Assembly (NCBI GenBank): GCA_022560025.1
Contig: JAFISE010000098.1
Coordinates: 60,616-124,615 of the forward strand
Source of the DNA: Stagonosporopsis chrysanthemi
Taxonomy: Eukaryota > Ascomycota > Dothideomycetes > Pleosporales > Didymellaceae
Direction of reading: 5' to 3'
DNA: 64,000 nt
Shown: piece by piece, positions 20,073 through 30,363 of the stretch
Layout: each line of letters starts with the position of its first letter
How positions within the stretch are numbered: position 1 is the stretch's first letter
Program-made: the position numbers and the translations under genes
The notes under the pieces: generated by a model
Told to the model about the DNA's origin: nothing
Seen by the model: the letters and a program-made list of their open reading frames with translations, nothing else
Databases searched by the model: none

Positions 20073-20519
20073 TCGTTCCTTTAAAGGTTTAGTAGAGGAA
20101 ACATACGATGCCGTGCGCAAATGCTACTGTCGATCATTAGGATTGCGATGTGCACGAGATTCAACTTTGAAAATGACTATCAGAACGATCCTAGGTTGCG
20201 ACAACAGAGTGGCCGTGCTTTCAAATCTGCTGACTGGCTGAAACTATGATGGAGATATAGAATTCAGGAAATCTCTCAAGCAGCCCCGGGGGGCCGACTC
20301 ACAGAACAGAACTGTTTTCTTGCAGTGCCTACACGAAACATGTAACTAAAGGCGTCTTTTACCTCTGACTTCAATATTAAGTTGTACTACTTCTACCCGC
20401 TGTGTCGAAGTTCTAGTGGCGGACGGATTGATGCACAAATGACGCAAGCCACAACACACCCGGAAGGATAAACAACACCAAAGCGCGGCTGCTCCTTAAT
20501 CTTGCGACCTCACACCAAG
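20073..20519. other. Intergenic between the two MDR genes
   Basis: Holds the 3' end of the first and the promoter of the second reductase. No other gene. Confidence 0.4.
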
Positions 20520-21548
20520 ATGCCTCGACCAACTATGAAAGCCTGGCACTACGAAACTATCGCCGGCGGCCTGGAGAAGAACCTCAAGATCAATGACGCC
20601 GCGCCCCAGCCCACCATCGGCGACAATGAGATCCTGGTTGAGGTGCACGCAGTGGCCCTCAACCCCGCCGACTACAAAGTCGCCGAGACCGCGTCTTTGA
20701 CAGCTTTTGGGATGAAATGCACCCCAGGCGCCGATTTCTGCGGCAAAGTAGCCAAAACGGGCGCGAAAGTCGATTCTTTTCAAATTGGAGAGTGGGTATT
20801 CGGAGGTAAACTCGGCGCTGTCACCAACGGAGCTCTTGCGCAATATGTTAGCGTTTCGCAGAACATGTTAACTAGCCTGCCGACCGGCGTTGAGGTCGAC
20901 GATGCTGCGACGATCGCGGTTGCGGGGCTGACGGAAATTCAGGCTATCAAGCCAAATGTCAAGCCTGGCGATAAAGTTCTCATCAACGGCGGCTCGGGAG
21001 GTACTGGCATCTACGGTATCCAGATCGCGAAGACTCTCGGCTGCCATGTTACGACAACGTGTTCGACCGGCAATGTCAAGTTGTGTGAAAGCCTAGGCGC
21101 CGACGAGGTCATCGACTACAAGACGAACAACATCGTCGAAGCTCTGGCTGCTAAGGGTCCTATCTTTCAGCTCGCGGTGGACAATGTTGGCGCACCTGCC
21201 GACCTCTACAAACAATCGGCTTCCTATCTTGCACCCACCGGGAAGTTCGTCCAGGTTGGTGCCGCCGTCAGCATTGGAGGATTCGCACAAATCACCAGCA
21301 ACTTCCTTATTCCTAGCTTCTTGGGTGGCGGAAAGAGGCCATACCAGATGTTGGTAGCTGCACTGTCGATTGAGGATCTCAGGCAACTGGGCGTATGGAT
21401 GAAGGAAGGCAAAGTCAAAGCTATCTTGGATGAAGTATTCGAATGGGAGGATACGCCAAGGGCTTTCGAAAAGCTGAAGACTGGGCACGCGAAGGGCAAG
21501 ATTGTTGTTCGTGTCAAGCAGGACTCGGGAAAGAGCTTCTCGTCTTAG
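20520..21548 (+). CDS. MDR quinone/zinc-type oxidoreductase
   Basis: A single exon, 342 aa from the ATG at 20520 (CCAAGATGCC context; an in-frame ATG at 20502 adds six residues). MDR family, near the quinone oxidoreductase and RTN4IP1-like branch. The GroES-like half has ILVEVHAVALNPADYKVAE and GADFCGKVAKTG. The nucleotide-binding motif is INGGSGGTGIYGIQIAKTLG, with the following CHVTTTCST fitting NADPH. It ends with FEKLKTGHAKGKIVVRV, the family's usual end. It is only a distant relative of the upstream MDR gene, so the pair is probably not a recent duplication. Expected role: NADPH-dependent reduction of quinones or activated alkenes in the cytosol. Confidence 0.9.
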   Translation: MPRPTMKAWHYETIAGGLEKNLKINDAAPQPTIGDNEILVEVHAVALNPADYKVAETASLTAFGMKCTPGADFCGKVAKTGAKVDSFQIGEWVFGGKLGAVTNGALAQYVSVSQNMLTSLPTGVEVDDAATIAVAGLTEIQAIKPNVKPGDKVLINGGSGGTGIYGIQIAKTLGCHVTTTCSTGNVKLCESLGADEVIDYKTNNIVEALAAKGPIFQLAVDNVGAPADLYKQSASYLAPTGKFVQVGAAVSIGGFAQITSNFLIPSFLGGGKRPYQMLVAALSIEDLRQLGVWMKEGKVKAILDEVFEWEDTPRAFEKLKTGHAKGKIVVRVKQDSGKSFSS

Positions 21549-23001
21549 GGATGTAATTCTCCTGACAGCATGATGTTTGCGGCTCACTCCATATTATCTA
21601 GGAGCTTTTATCAGGCATAGCCAGTACGTATACATGAAGACTTGCTACTTTGCATCAATGAGATGGTACTGGGTGCGTTTCCATCACTCGAGGCGACGAT
21701 TTTCAACCGCCCATACTGTAGCGACGACTTTGTGCTACAGCTTCCACCCTACTGGTCAAGCATAGGAGGCAGAGACAGGATACCTCTCACGACACGAGCG
21801 CCGGGTACGGACAGGGCCGTCGGTGGCACTTGGGCTGTCGAACGAGTGGGGTTTGGGGGTGAGGTGCTCAGCTCAGCCAAAGAGCGGCGCAGGGAATGTT
21901 GTGGCTGCAGAACCGTGGCTAGTCCGCTCTGCATTTGCAAATTCGAAACCACGCCGCCTGCAATCCCTTCGGCCCGTTGCATGAACACAGTAGGTTCGAC
22001 TAAATTGCTTGTTACCCACCAATAAGAACAAGTATATCCTCGATGTTTGGAAACCCCTTGTCTGAAGCGACGGGCGTTACCACCAGCAAGGCTGGCATGG
22101 AATGCGCCACAACCAGTCGTGTCGGGCTGCTGAGCCGCTCGTGCAACGCGCAGGCGCTTAGGATTGACCTGCGAGTTTCGCTGCTTTGGTTGGTACCAGC
22201 CACTCTGGGAAGACCTAGCAAGAAAGTCGTTTCATTATGAAGCAAGGGTTGCGGGCGATGGCCAATGGCGTGCCCCACGTTCCATGCACTCTCCCGCCTT
22301 CCTAGTTTAGCGCTGCGGCGCGCTCGAAACCCTCTCTGGGGAATTGCACGGCGCTGTCATCCTCTCTTCCACCAGCCCTCTGTATTCGTGTCTGCCAACT
22401 TGAGAGACGTGGGCGGCTGTCGTTATCCATTCGCAACATCGATCGTTCGCTGCCTTTGTAGCCCCACTTCACCGTTACGCTCGTTCACTGTGCTCGGTCA
22501 TTGCGCGACGACCACTCGACGCCGTGCGACCTGGATCACGGCAGACGCTCCTTTCTCGCCTTCACCGCGCAACCGTTGCGCCTGCAACAATCGGCACGAT
22601 TGTCTCCTACCTGCAAAAAGCAGTTCCTGTCGTTGCTATTCATAACGAACTCCTTCGGCCAAGGGACACCCGGATCGTCGTCTCGAAACGCTTGTTGATC
22701 CGAACTATGCACATCGCCCTCAGCTAGCAGATCTAACGTCAAGTACTCACCGTGCCCAGTCTCAGCGCGGACGTCGCCCAGCTGTCAAAAGCGACGAACC
22801 TGTCACTCCCTCAATCTACTTGGTACAGCCGGACTGTCACCATCACTGCGACTACACTCCTTCCATCAAGCCTCTGTCCCTCATCCGAGGACCCTACATG
22901 CTACCGTAGCACCTCACGCCACTCATTCAACCAGCTGGACTGCAGGCTACTCACGTTGACCGGACTCAACGCACATATACGAAACCTAATACACAACAAC
23001 A
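21549..23001. other. Intergenic and probable long 5' leader of KCH1-like gene
   Basis: 1.45 kb without a recognisable gene. From about 22300 the plus strand is C/T-rich with many short frames, which fits a promoter and long untranslated leader for the gene at 23002. Confidence 0.4.
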
Positions 23002-25086
23002 ATGGGATGCTGTGGACGCCGTTCGAAGGCACCCGTCCATGTGGCCGCCGACCAGAAGTGGGACTACATTAACCTCTCAGACTTTACGTCGACATCATGT
23101 TTGACACCATTCTCATATGCATGGCTGTGGATCCTCGTCCTCATCTCCTGCGCTGTCTACGCCGCCGATGCCTTTACCGCCGTCAACCTCCTCGCTTTTA
23201 ACAAGTGGTCGAGCCAGGTACAGCCAAAGGTACCGTTCGAAGTCGCAAAATGGATTTTTGCTATCACCATCATCATATCCTACGTGTTCTTGATCTACAG
23301 AGGCATCATGGCATTTCGTGTCATGCGTTCGGGCAGTGTTACCGAATGCTATCTAGAGCCAATGGCCGCTATTTGGCAAAGCATGCGACTCTCCAAGAGT
23401 GGACGTGGTTGGCGCCGTTTCTTGGTCTTTGCTGAACTGACCAAGAGTAAGAAGGGTGCGAACTACATTGCTCTCTTCGTCTACTTCCAGTTCAAGAGCG
23501 CCCTCATCATCATTGTAGCACAAGGACCACGTATCGCGATCAACGCCATGACGCTGTACGCTGTCATGCAAGCTCAACTCCTCCCGGTCGGTGAGCACGC
23601 ATCTGAGGATCGCTCTGGCTTCGAGCAGTTCTTCATGAACATCAAAGCCATGATCGAGACGGGCAACAAGCAGGAGACTGTTGTCTACTTCACCATGTTG
23701 TTCTCCCTTGTGATCTGGGTCATCGCGGCGCTTGGAATTATCATCTCTTGTCTTTTTTACGTCTTTTTCCTTTGGCACTACATTCCTCGTGCGGACGGCA
23801 GCTTGACCAACTACTGCCGTCGCAAAGTCGAGAGCCGTCTCGCTCGCATCGTTGGCAAGAAGATGAAAAAGGCGATAGAGAAGGAGGATCAGAAGCGCAA
23901 GGCGGAGGAACAGAAGGCGATGAAGAAGGGCACTTATACTCCGGCGAGCTCGAAGCCTACCCTGCCCAGCCTTGTTGGGAAAGAAGACGATGGTGCATCC
24001 ATCTATGGCATACAGCGATCAGATACGTTCAGCACTGTCGCAACACTGCCACCTTACTCAGCGAATGCTCCGTCTCGCACGAATACCGTAGCCACCAACA
24101 CGTCGGCGCCTATCGCAAGGAAACCGACGTTGCCGACACTGGACGAACGACCTGGAGCAGAACGATCAGACACCAACTATTCCACGACCAGCTACGGCTC
24201 CAATGCACCCCTTTTGAATCAAGCCAGCGACATGGGTGAGGCCTCACCAATGCCACCCGTACCTCGCCTCGATCAGAATGCGTACTATTACGAAGACCCC
24301 CCTTTGGCACCGCCTGCTCGAACGTACACCTCAGCGTCGCAAGGAAGGGCGTCTCCACGACCAATGCGTCCGCAGGTTGATACTAACTATACGAACGGCC
24401 GTTACTCGCCCTCTCATGACATGGTCTCGCCCGTAGAGGATACGTACGGCGCCCAGACTACACAGACATACGCCGCATTCTCGCCTTATAACAACCGGGT
24501 CCCTGCGACGGGTCCCGAGTACGAACTGTCGCCTGTTGACAACACTCTTCAAGACCACGACCCTCTCGACTACTACGTAAACTCAAATTCCTCAGACGAA
24601 TACCAACCAGCACAGCTCCCCGGTGCGCTACGTGCAGGCTCACCAGCTATGTCGCAAGCATTAAATGGTCCACCTCGATCCAGCATCGCACCGCTGCCAC
24701 GGGCTGGGACCGCGCCACCTCGTCCAGGCGTCCCCGCGAGTCTGCAATCTGCTATTCAGCGACGCGAAGCTTCACAGCCTCTGCCAAACAGGGCCATGGC
24801 TGGTTCAGTGCCGGCTATGCAACAACGCAGTGCAACAGCGCCGATCCAGCAGCCTGGCTGGAATGTTCAGGCGCAGAGGAGCTATACCCCATCGAATCTC
24901 GGCGAGCGAAGCTATACCCCTGCACAGAGGAGTTATACGCCTGCAGAGAGGAGCTACACACCCGCAGAGAGGAGCTACACTCCTGGAGACAGGAGCTTCG
25001 CAGCCGCAAACCGTAGTCACACGCCATCCAGCACACGTTACCCACCATCAAGCCAGAGGGGCTATGACAACGACTACAACTACTAG
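23002..25086 (+). CDS. KCH1: KCH1-family low-affinity potassium transporter
   Basis: A single exon of 694 aa. Residues 1-300 are the KCH domain known from yeast Kch1 and Kch2/Prm6, which mediate low-affinity K+ influx at the plasma membrane during calcium and pheromone signalling. Four hydrophobic segments are visible: YAWLWILVLISCAVYAADAF, VAKWIFAITIIISYVFLIYRG, FQFKSALIIIVAQGPRIAIN and LFSLVIWVIAALGIIISCLF, then the basic KKMKKAIEKEDQKRKAEEQK helix. The N-terminus MGCCGRR is a classic site for myristoylation at Gly2 and palmitoylation of the Cys pair. The C-terminal 390 residues are disordered, rich in Pro, Ser and Tyr, and end in at least five RSYTP repeats. Yeast Kch proteins are shorter; long tails are usual in moulds. 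Confidence 0.9.
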   Translation: MGCCGRRSKAPVHVAADQKWDYINLSDFTSTSCLTPFSYAWLWILVLISCAVYAADAFTAVNLLAFNKWSSQVQPKVPFEVAKWIFAITIIISYVFLIYRGIMAFRVMRSGSVTECYLEPMAAIWQSMRLSKSGRGWRRFLVFAELTKSKKGANYIALFVYFQFKSALIIIVAQGPRIAINAMTLYAVMQAQLLPVGEHASEDRSGFEQFFMNIKAMIETGNKQETVVYFTMLFSLVIWVIAALGIIISCLFYVFFLWHYIPRADGSLTNYCRRKVESRLARIVGKKMKKAIEKEDQKRKAEEQKAMKKGTYTPASSKPTLPSLVGKEDDGASIYGIQRSDTFSTVATLPPYSANAPSRTNTVATNTSAPIARKPTLPTLDERPGAERSDTNYSTTSYGSNAPLLNQASDMGEASPMPPVPRLDQNAYYYEDPPLAPPARTYTSASQGRASPRPMRPQVDTNYTNGRYSPSHDMVSPVEDTYGAQTTQTYAAFSPYNNRVPATGPEYELSPVDNTLQDHDPLDYYVNSNSSDEYQPAQLPGALRAGSPAMSQALNGPPRSSIAPLPRAGTAPPRPGVPASLQSAIQRREASQPLPNRAMAGSVPAMQQRSATAPIQQPGWNVQAQRSYTPSNLGERSYTPAQRSYTPAERSYTPAERSYTPGDRSFAAANRSHTPSSTRYPPSSQRGYDNDYNY
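24871..25020 (+). repeat. In-gene tandem repeat coding RSYTP(A/G)E units
   Basis: Degenerate ~24-nt units containing AGGAGCTACAC-type sequence code RSYTPAE, RSYTPAE, RSYTPGD and relatives at the end of the KCH1-like protein. Confidence 0.8.
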
Positions 25087-28017
25087 TCACCCAATCAATC
25101 TCCTCTGATGACCTTTCCTATACTTACTCTTGCATTTGCATTACCCGGCGTTCCCTTCTCGACTGTTAGACACAGAAACTTCAACCCTTACACACATATG
25201 GTGACGATCAGGCTTGATGACCCTTACGTTCTGTCCATAGTTTCGAGATACCCCACGACACACTTGCCGCTGGTCTCGGACGTCCTTTCGCTTCTTAGCT
25301 ACCGGTTTGGTGGAATTTGATGACATTTACAGAAGAATTTGGGCTAAGGAGAGCCTGCGAGCAGATTGTATATGTATCTCTATATCGTACATAGCGAGCA
25401 AGACGATAGATGTCTAACTATTCTACGATTCGCAATTGTCTCTCTTGGCATGTGTACAGAAATGTCAACACCTCAACGCGACCAATCCATTCCCGAGCGA
25501 ACTCAGCGACACAAGAGGGAACTTAGAGGCTGCAAACACGCTCCCCATTCTCCAAGGCTCAGAACAATCGAGCTCGATCACCGAACCTTTGATGAAACTC
25601 TGTGGTTCGCCCCAGACAGGGCGTTGCCGATCCCGCAGCTGTCAGGTACGGGGCGCGTGTTTCGCATGCGCCGCACTACTCCGCACCAGCTTTGCCTGAG
25701 GCACTCCTGCGCACACGGCGCTGGGCGAAAGTTTCCTTTCGTTGCGTGCGGATGCACAACAGGGTGTGTACAGCCGAGGTTGGCGTCGTGGCTGGGGAGC
25801 GAGCAAAAGGCGAGGGGATTCACGTGCGCGGAAAGCAAAAGACAGAGATTGAGCTCTCGGTGGTATTACCCAAAACCTTCGTGGACTATACCTCGCGGTA
25901 GCCCGGCTGGACTATTGGCACTATTGGAATTTGGCCGCGCATACTGTGGACAGTCGACGCTTCGCACAGCGCGAGTGGTGGTTTGGCTCTGCTGCAATGT
26001 GCGCATATGCCCGTGCGAGGTCTGCGTATGGCTATAGCACGAAGCTTATCGACAAGCTGCTGCATCCTGCAGATGCACGAGCAAATGCACGATAGATGAG
26101 GGTGCCGCGAACAGCATGTAGACCTAGGCGAACCAGCAGTGACGAGTAGATCGTGCTGTGGTGCTGCTTTACCGTGCAAGCGAGGTGGCGCACACATTGC
26201 TTTGGCCGAGCCGTGGTTCTCATGGACTTGATCGAACTGGGTGACAGACCCCGTTGGGACATGTGCAGGAATACAGCGCGGTGACAGGTGTCTGTCGGAA
26301 GTACGTAGACATTACTCGATCACCGTGTTGTAGTCTTCATGTCTTTGTGTGGTGACTTGTCCTTTGTTCGCTTCGCAACACCGGCGCACCACGGAAGTCG
26401 TGATTCTCAATTCCATGTTGCATGCGATTCCATGAATGCGTGCCGCCGTTGGATCAAGAGTTGACTCACCGATGAGAAGCATGTGCAGGAAAGAGAGGAC
26501 TAAGGAAAATCTCGACGAATAGCCAAAGCCATGATTGGGCAGAGGGTAAGAAAAGTGACGACTTGAAAAAAGATAACCTACATCATTCTTCGAGACTTGA
26601 CGATTGCCGTTGCGCTCCGAGAATCTGGACGCAGGATCAACGAACGACAACCCACCACGTCGCATTGGCGTTCGCGCCGTCATGGCTGAGTCTCCACGTT
26701 CCCGCGATTGACAGTCTTTTCCTGCATTTGAGTGGCAGGCTGAAGGTTGCAGATTTTCCTTGCTGCATACCCGGGCTGCGACACGTTGCGATAAGGCCTT
26801 ATCGTGCCGTGCCTGGCACGGGACTGGGGCTCCACGAACGGCGCTCTCGGTACTTTTTGCTGATCGCTGAGTGGAGAGGAACTGCGCAGCTGCATACACC
26901 GCCCGACTTGCAGATGGAGAGATGGAGAGCCGGATTACGTTGCACACGGTGCTTGCGTCACTCTTCGGCGCTGAGTGAATGGATGAAGGCATTGTGCCGC
27001 TTCAAGCTTGTGCGACTGCCATAAATAGAGGGCAGACTGGACGTTTATGCTGGGCCCCTAATGAGTCCAAGTGAGTGTGCAGCATTCTTCATCGTGACTT
27101 ATGAACGTTATGCTGCATCATGGAATTTCAAGCAGTTGCTGAAGCTCTCGTTGAGAAATGAGGTTTGCGCGATTCGGGGTAGCAGGGAAGAGCGCACGCG
27201 GTCGCTTTGGGAGACGTTCTGGAAGAGCCACTTGCTCCAGTCGCTCCACTTGTATCCTCGGCGACAAGACTAGGGTCAAAGGGACACGCATGCGTATGTC
27301 TCCAATCATGGGGCGCCCAGCTCGGCGGTGCGAAGATCGTAATTGCGCGGCCGTCATCTTGTTTGTTAGCAATGTTGAGCTTGACAAAGGCCGTGGAGAA
27401 GACCTGCAGTAAGCCACGTTGCTTTGTTGACAGGTTGCATGCGACAGCTCACATCCTTTGCGCCTTTGTTTTAGCAATCAGCAATGAACGGCCAACACGT
27501 GCGGTGTGTTGTGTGCGCGACCAGCAGTGAAACGTCGGGCGCCGAGCCGTCACTAAGCCAGGCACACCAATAAGAGTTGTGCGCGCAAGACTCCACCATT
27601 CAGGCACGTCTCCCAATTGGCCGATTCATCAAACAGCGGGTCATCATCTGCGCGCGTACCTTTCCTGATTTGGAAGGGGGTGAAAGACACAGGAGATGAG
27701 ATCTTGTCGAGGCCCCAGGCGGTGCGCTGGGCCCACTGACCCAACAAGCAGGGGCACCGGCTGAACCACCTCCTGCGCGTCGCCGCTCTTCCTCTTCCTC
27801 TTCTCCACCTTCACCGAGTATATCATACCGGATTGTCCCTCTTTTGCAAGATAGCAATTTCGCGCGTTCACTCCTTCACGCCGGTATTGCTGTTCGCTCC
27901 AAGTCACTCATTTACCAACCAAACATCCTCATAGCCGCCGTTGAACGACGTTACGACCTCTGCTCCACATAAAGATCCAACTGCATTCGCAAGCGACCAG
28001 CAAACTTACAATTCGAT
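25087..28017. other. Gene-free stretch, 2.9 kb
   Basis: Open frames of 220-226 codons (plus 25366-26037, minus 26312-26992) have no domain, unusual composition and no intron logic, so I do not call them. The right end must contain the promoter of the secreted protein gene; a TATATCATA element lies near 27820, about 200 bases before its ATG. Confidence 0.4.
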
Positions 28018-29176
28018 ATGCGTTACTCATCTGCTCTGGTGCTGAGCACCATCGCCGTTGGCCAGGCCGCCGCTGCCCACCACCACAACCGTCACGCCAG
28101 CTTCCACGCCAGGCGTCAGGCGTAAGTTGATTGCCCATGTGCCGTAGATGCCGGCGCTAACAAGTCGCAGTGACACCAAGCGCTCTGCTGCCCAGGATGT
28201 TAACTGGAAAGCCGTTGCCTACGACCTGAACGACGTCGATTGGGACAACGTCAACTGGAACTCTGTCTTCGCATCCCCTACCCCTACCCCTACCCCTACC
28301 TCTACCCCTGCTGCTCAGGCCACTCCCTCAGCCGTTGCCGAAGAGAAGACGTCCGAGAAGCCTGCACCCACCAGCTCCGCCGAGGAAGCCGTCAAGGTCC
28401 AGGAAGTCGAGACCTCCGCTGCTCCTTCTTCCACTAAGGCCGCCGCCACCTCCAGCGCTCCTGCCGCCACCTCTTCCGACGCTTCGTACGATCTCGGCGA
28501 CCTGATTGAGGACGTGGGTAATCTTCTTCAGGGTGTCGAGGGCTTCGTGAAGTCCTTGGGCATCGTCTCCACTGGCAAGAACGACAAGAGCAACAATGGT
28601 GCCATGTGGGTTGGCAATGATGGCAAATGGAAGGCCGAGTTCGCCAACGTCGCTGACGAAGATGCTGTCATCTTCTGCTGGAAGGCTGATGGCTTCAGCG
28701 GCATGTCCTTGAACGTCAACCAGCCTGAGATCTCCGTCGGTCTCAAGGCCGGAGAGAAGACCATTGTTTCTTTCGCTGACAGCGTCCCTTCTGCTTGTGC
28801 TCCTGCTTACAAGAGCACTAAGCTTGCCAACTTCGGAGGTCTTGACCAGACATGGTGGGAAGTCACCTTCGGCGAGTATGGCGCATTCGACGTCTCCCGT
28901 AATGTCAACATGAAGGGAGCCCACATCAAATCCACAGGCTCCAAGTGCACATCCGCTATGGAGGAGTGCGTCTTCAAGTGCCTGAAGGATGCGAACGGAA
29001 ACGAGCCCGACTCCTGCGAGAAGGGTTACGACCTCTTCAACTGCACCGCTGCGAACGGTGGTGGTGGTGGCTACGACCCCATCATGGACGGTACCGGTGG
29101 TGGCTGCGCTATGGACTCCGCCGGCGAGACCATCAAGGTTCTGTTCTCCACTTCTCCCATCCCCGATGATGCTTAA
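28018..29176 (+). CDS. Secreted Asp f 4-like protein
   Basis: Two exons, 28018-28121 and 28171-29176 (intron 49 nt), 369 aa. Exon 1 codes a signal peptide (MRYSSALVLSTIAVGQAAAA) followed by a His/Arg-rich stretch; DTKR gives a possible Kex2 site. After it come DVNWKAV and DVDWDNVNWNSV, a small Trp-containing repeat, then a Pro/Thr/Ser/Ala linker with PTPTPTPTSTP, probably O-glycosylated. The C-terminal half is the Asp f 4-like domain: NNGAMWVGNDGKWKAEF, QTWWEVTFGEYGAFDVSRNV, and paired Cys in KCTSAMEECVFKC, DSCEKGYDLFNC and GGCAMD. The family holds a secreted Aspergillus allergen of unknown biochemical role; related proteins sit in cell walls or culture fluid. Confidence 0.88.
28272..28313 (+). 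repeat. CCCTAC microsatellite in coding sequence
   Basis: Consecutive (T)CCCTACCC hexamer-like units code Pro-Thr repeats in the linker of the secreted protein. Slippage here would change linker length without breaking the frame. Confidence 0.75.
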
Positions 29177-30363
29177 GCGCTTCGTTGTCCATTCTGGTCG
29201 GCGTTGAGTTTTTGAGCTTCTTCGTGCACATCCTTTTATCATATTCCCCGTCCATCTAAACCAGCTCTGGATACTCCTGGCCCATATTGGCAATCTTTGC
29301 AATTGTCGCTTCTCGCAGGATACCCCCACGACCCATCGTCACCGATCTCGTACAACATGAACGAGGTGTTCGATTCCGGACTCTTAGTGGCCAATGTGTT
29401 CTCTGTATAACTGTCTATTGTTAGTAAATGAAAAGTTCTAAAACATACAAAGTCAGTCTCAACTGTGTTCGTGATTTGCCGATTTGCTCAACCCATTGCT
29501 CGTTTTTTAGTATGTATGGCAATTCTGCTTGAACCCTCTGTGTCGATCACCGTGATGACGTGCTGTAAACTCCCGCACTTGTCGAATAGACGCAGCCCAC
29601 TGAAAGACCCTCAGAGATCGTGAGCGAGCACGAAGCTGTGGATTCCGAGAGGATATAAATCAGACGAGCGGAGGTGTGGTGTTGCGGTGGGGGCAGGCGC
29701 AAGTGAGCAAAGAACGAAGCAGCGACAAACAGGAAACAACACAGGGCTAGACTGCGTGCATGTGGCTCAACGAACAGACCTTAGATGAGATGCGGCCATG
29801 GTTCACTGTTGTGTAGGTACGGTGCACCAGGAGCTGGAAGGGTTTGCTGTTAGGTACATTATCGCGCACCAAGGCCACCTTGCACACAAAGGAGCTCGTT
29901 TCTTTCAGCTGATCAGGTTTATGTACATGCTGCCTCAATTGCCTCTTACGTGTGCGCTTTGAGTGCTGCACAATACAATCAAGTTCTAACATCAATAGAC
30001 TACAGTATAGAGAGCAGTAAGCACTACATGTCTGCGATGACAGATCAAGTAATTTGTTCTAGGTGTTTGTAGCCAACTCAAGGACCTATTCTCCCCAGGA
30101 ATGAACGCTCAAGAGGAACGAGTTTCTCCGTTCACAGGCACGCATGGCCGGCACGACAGATCACGTCACAGTATGAAAGGAGCGATTGTGCAATTCATTC
30201 ATGTTCATTTCATTGAGAAGATCTCTTCGTAACTAAAACTTCAGATAGTCTCATATACATCTAAGCCTTAAGACGATGTAACGGTGGCAGGCTTGCTACT
30301 CATACATGGCATGCCCAGAGGCAGCCCAAAAGTGATTCCAAGTCAACTTTTCTGCGTCACCAC
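29177..30363. other. Intergenic, 1.2 kb
   Basis: Lies between the 3' ends of two convergent genes, so it needs no promoter. A TATA-like GGATATAAATC near 29651 has no gene after it. No gene recognised. Confidence 0.4.

Noticed and set aside
25366..26992. Two frames of more than 220 codons (plus 25366-26037, minus 26312-26992)
   Set aside because: Cys/Arg/Ser-rich translations without family match, signal peptide or intron logic; probably chance.
28328..29329. 333-codon frame antisense to the Asp f 4-like gene
   Set aside because: Mirror of a codon-biased coding sequence; Ala/Val/Gly-rich with no domain or start context.
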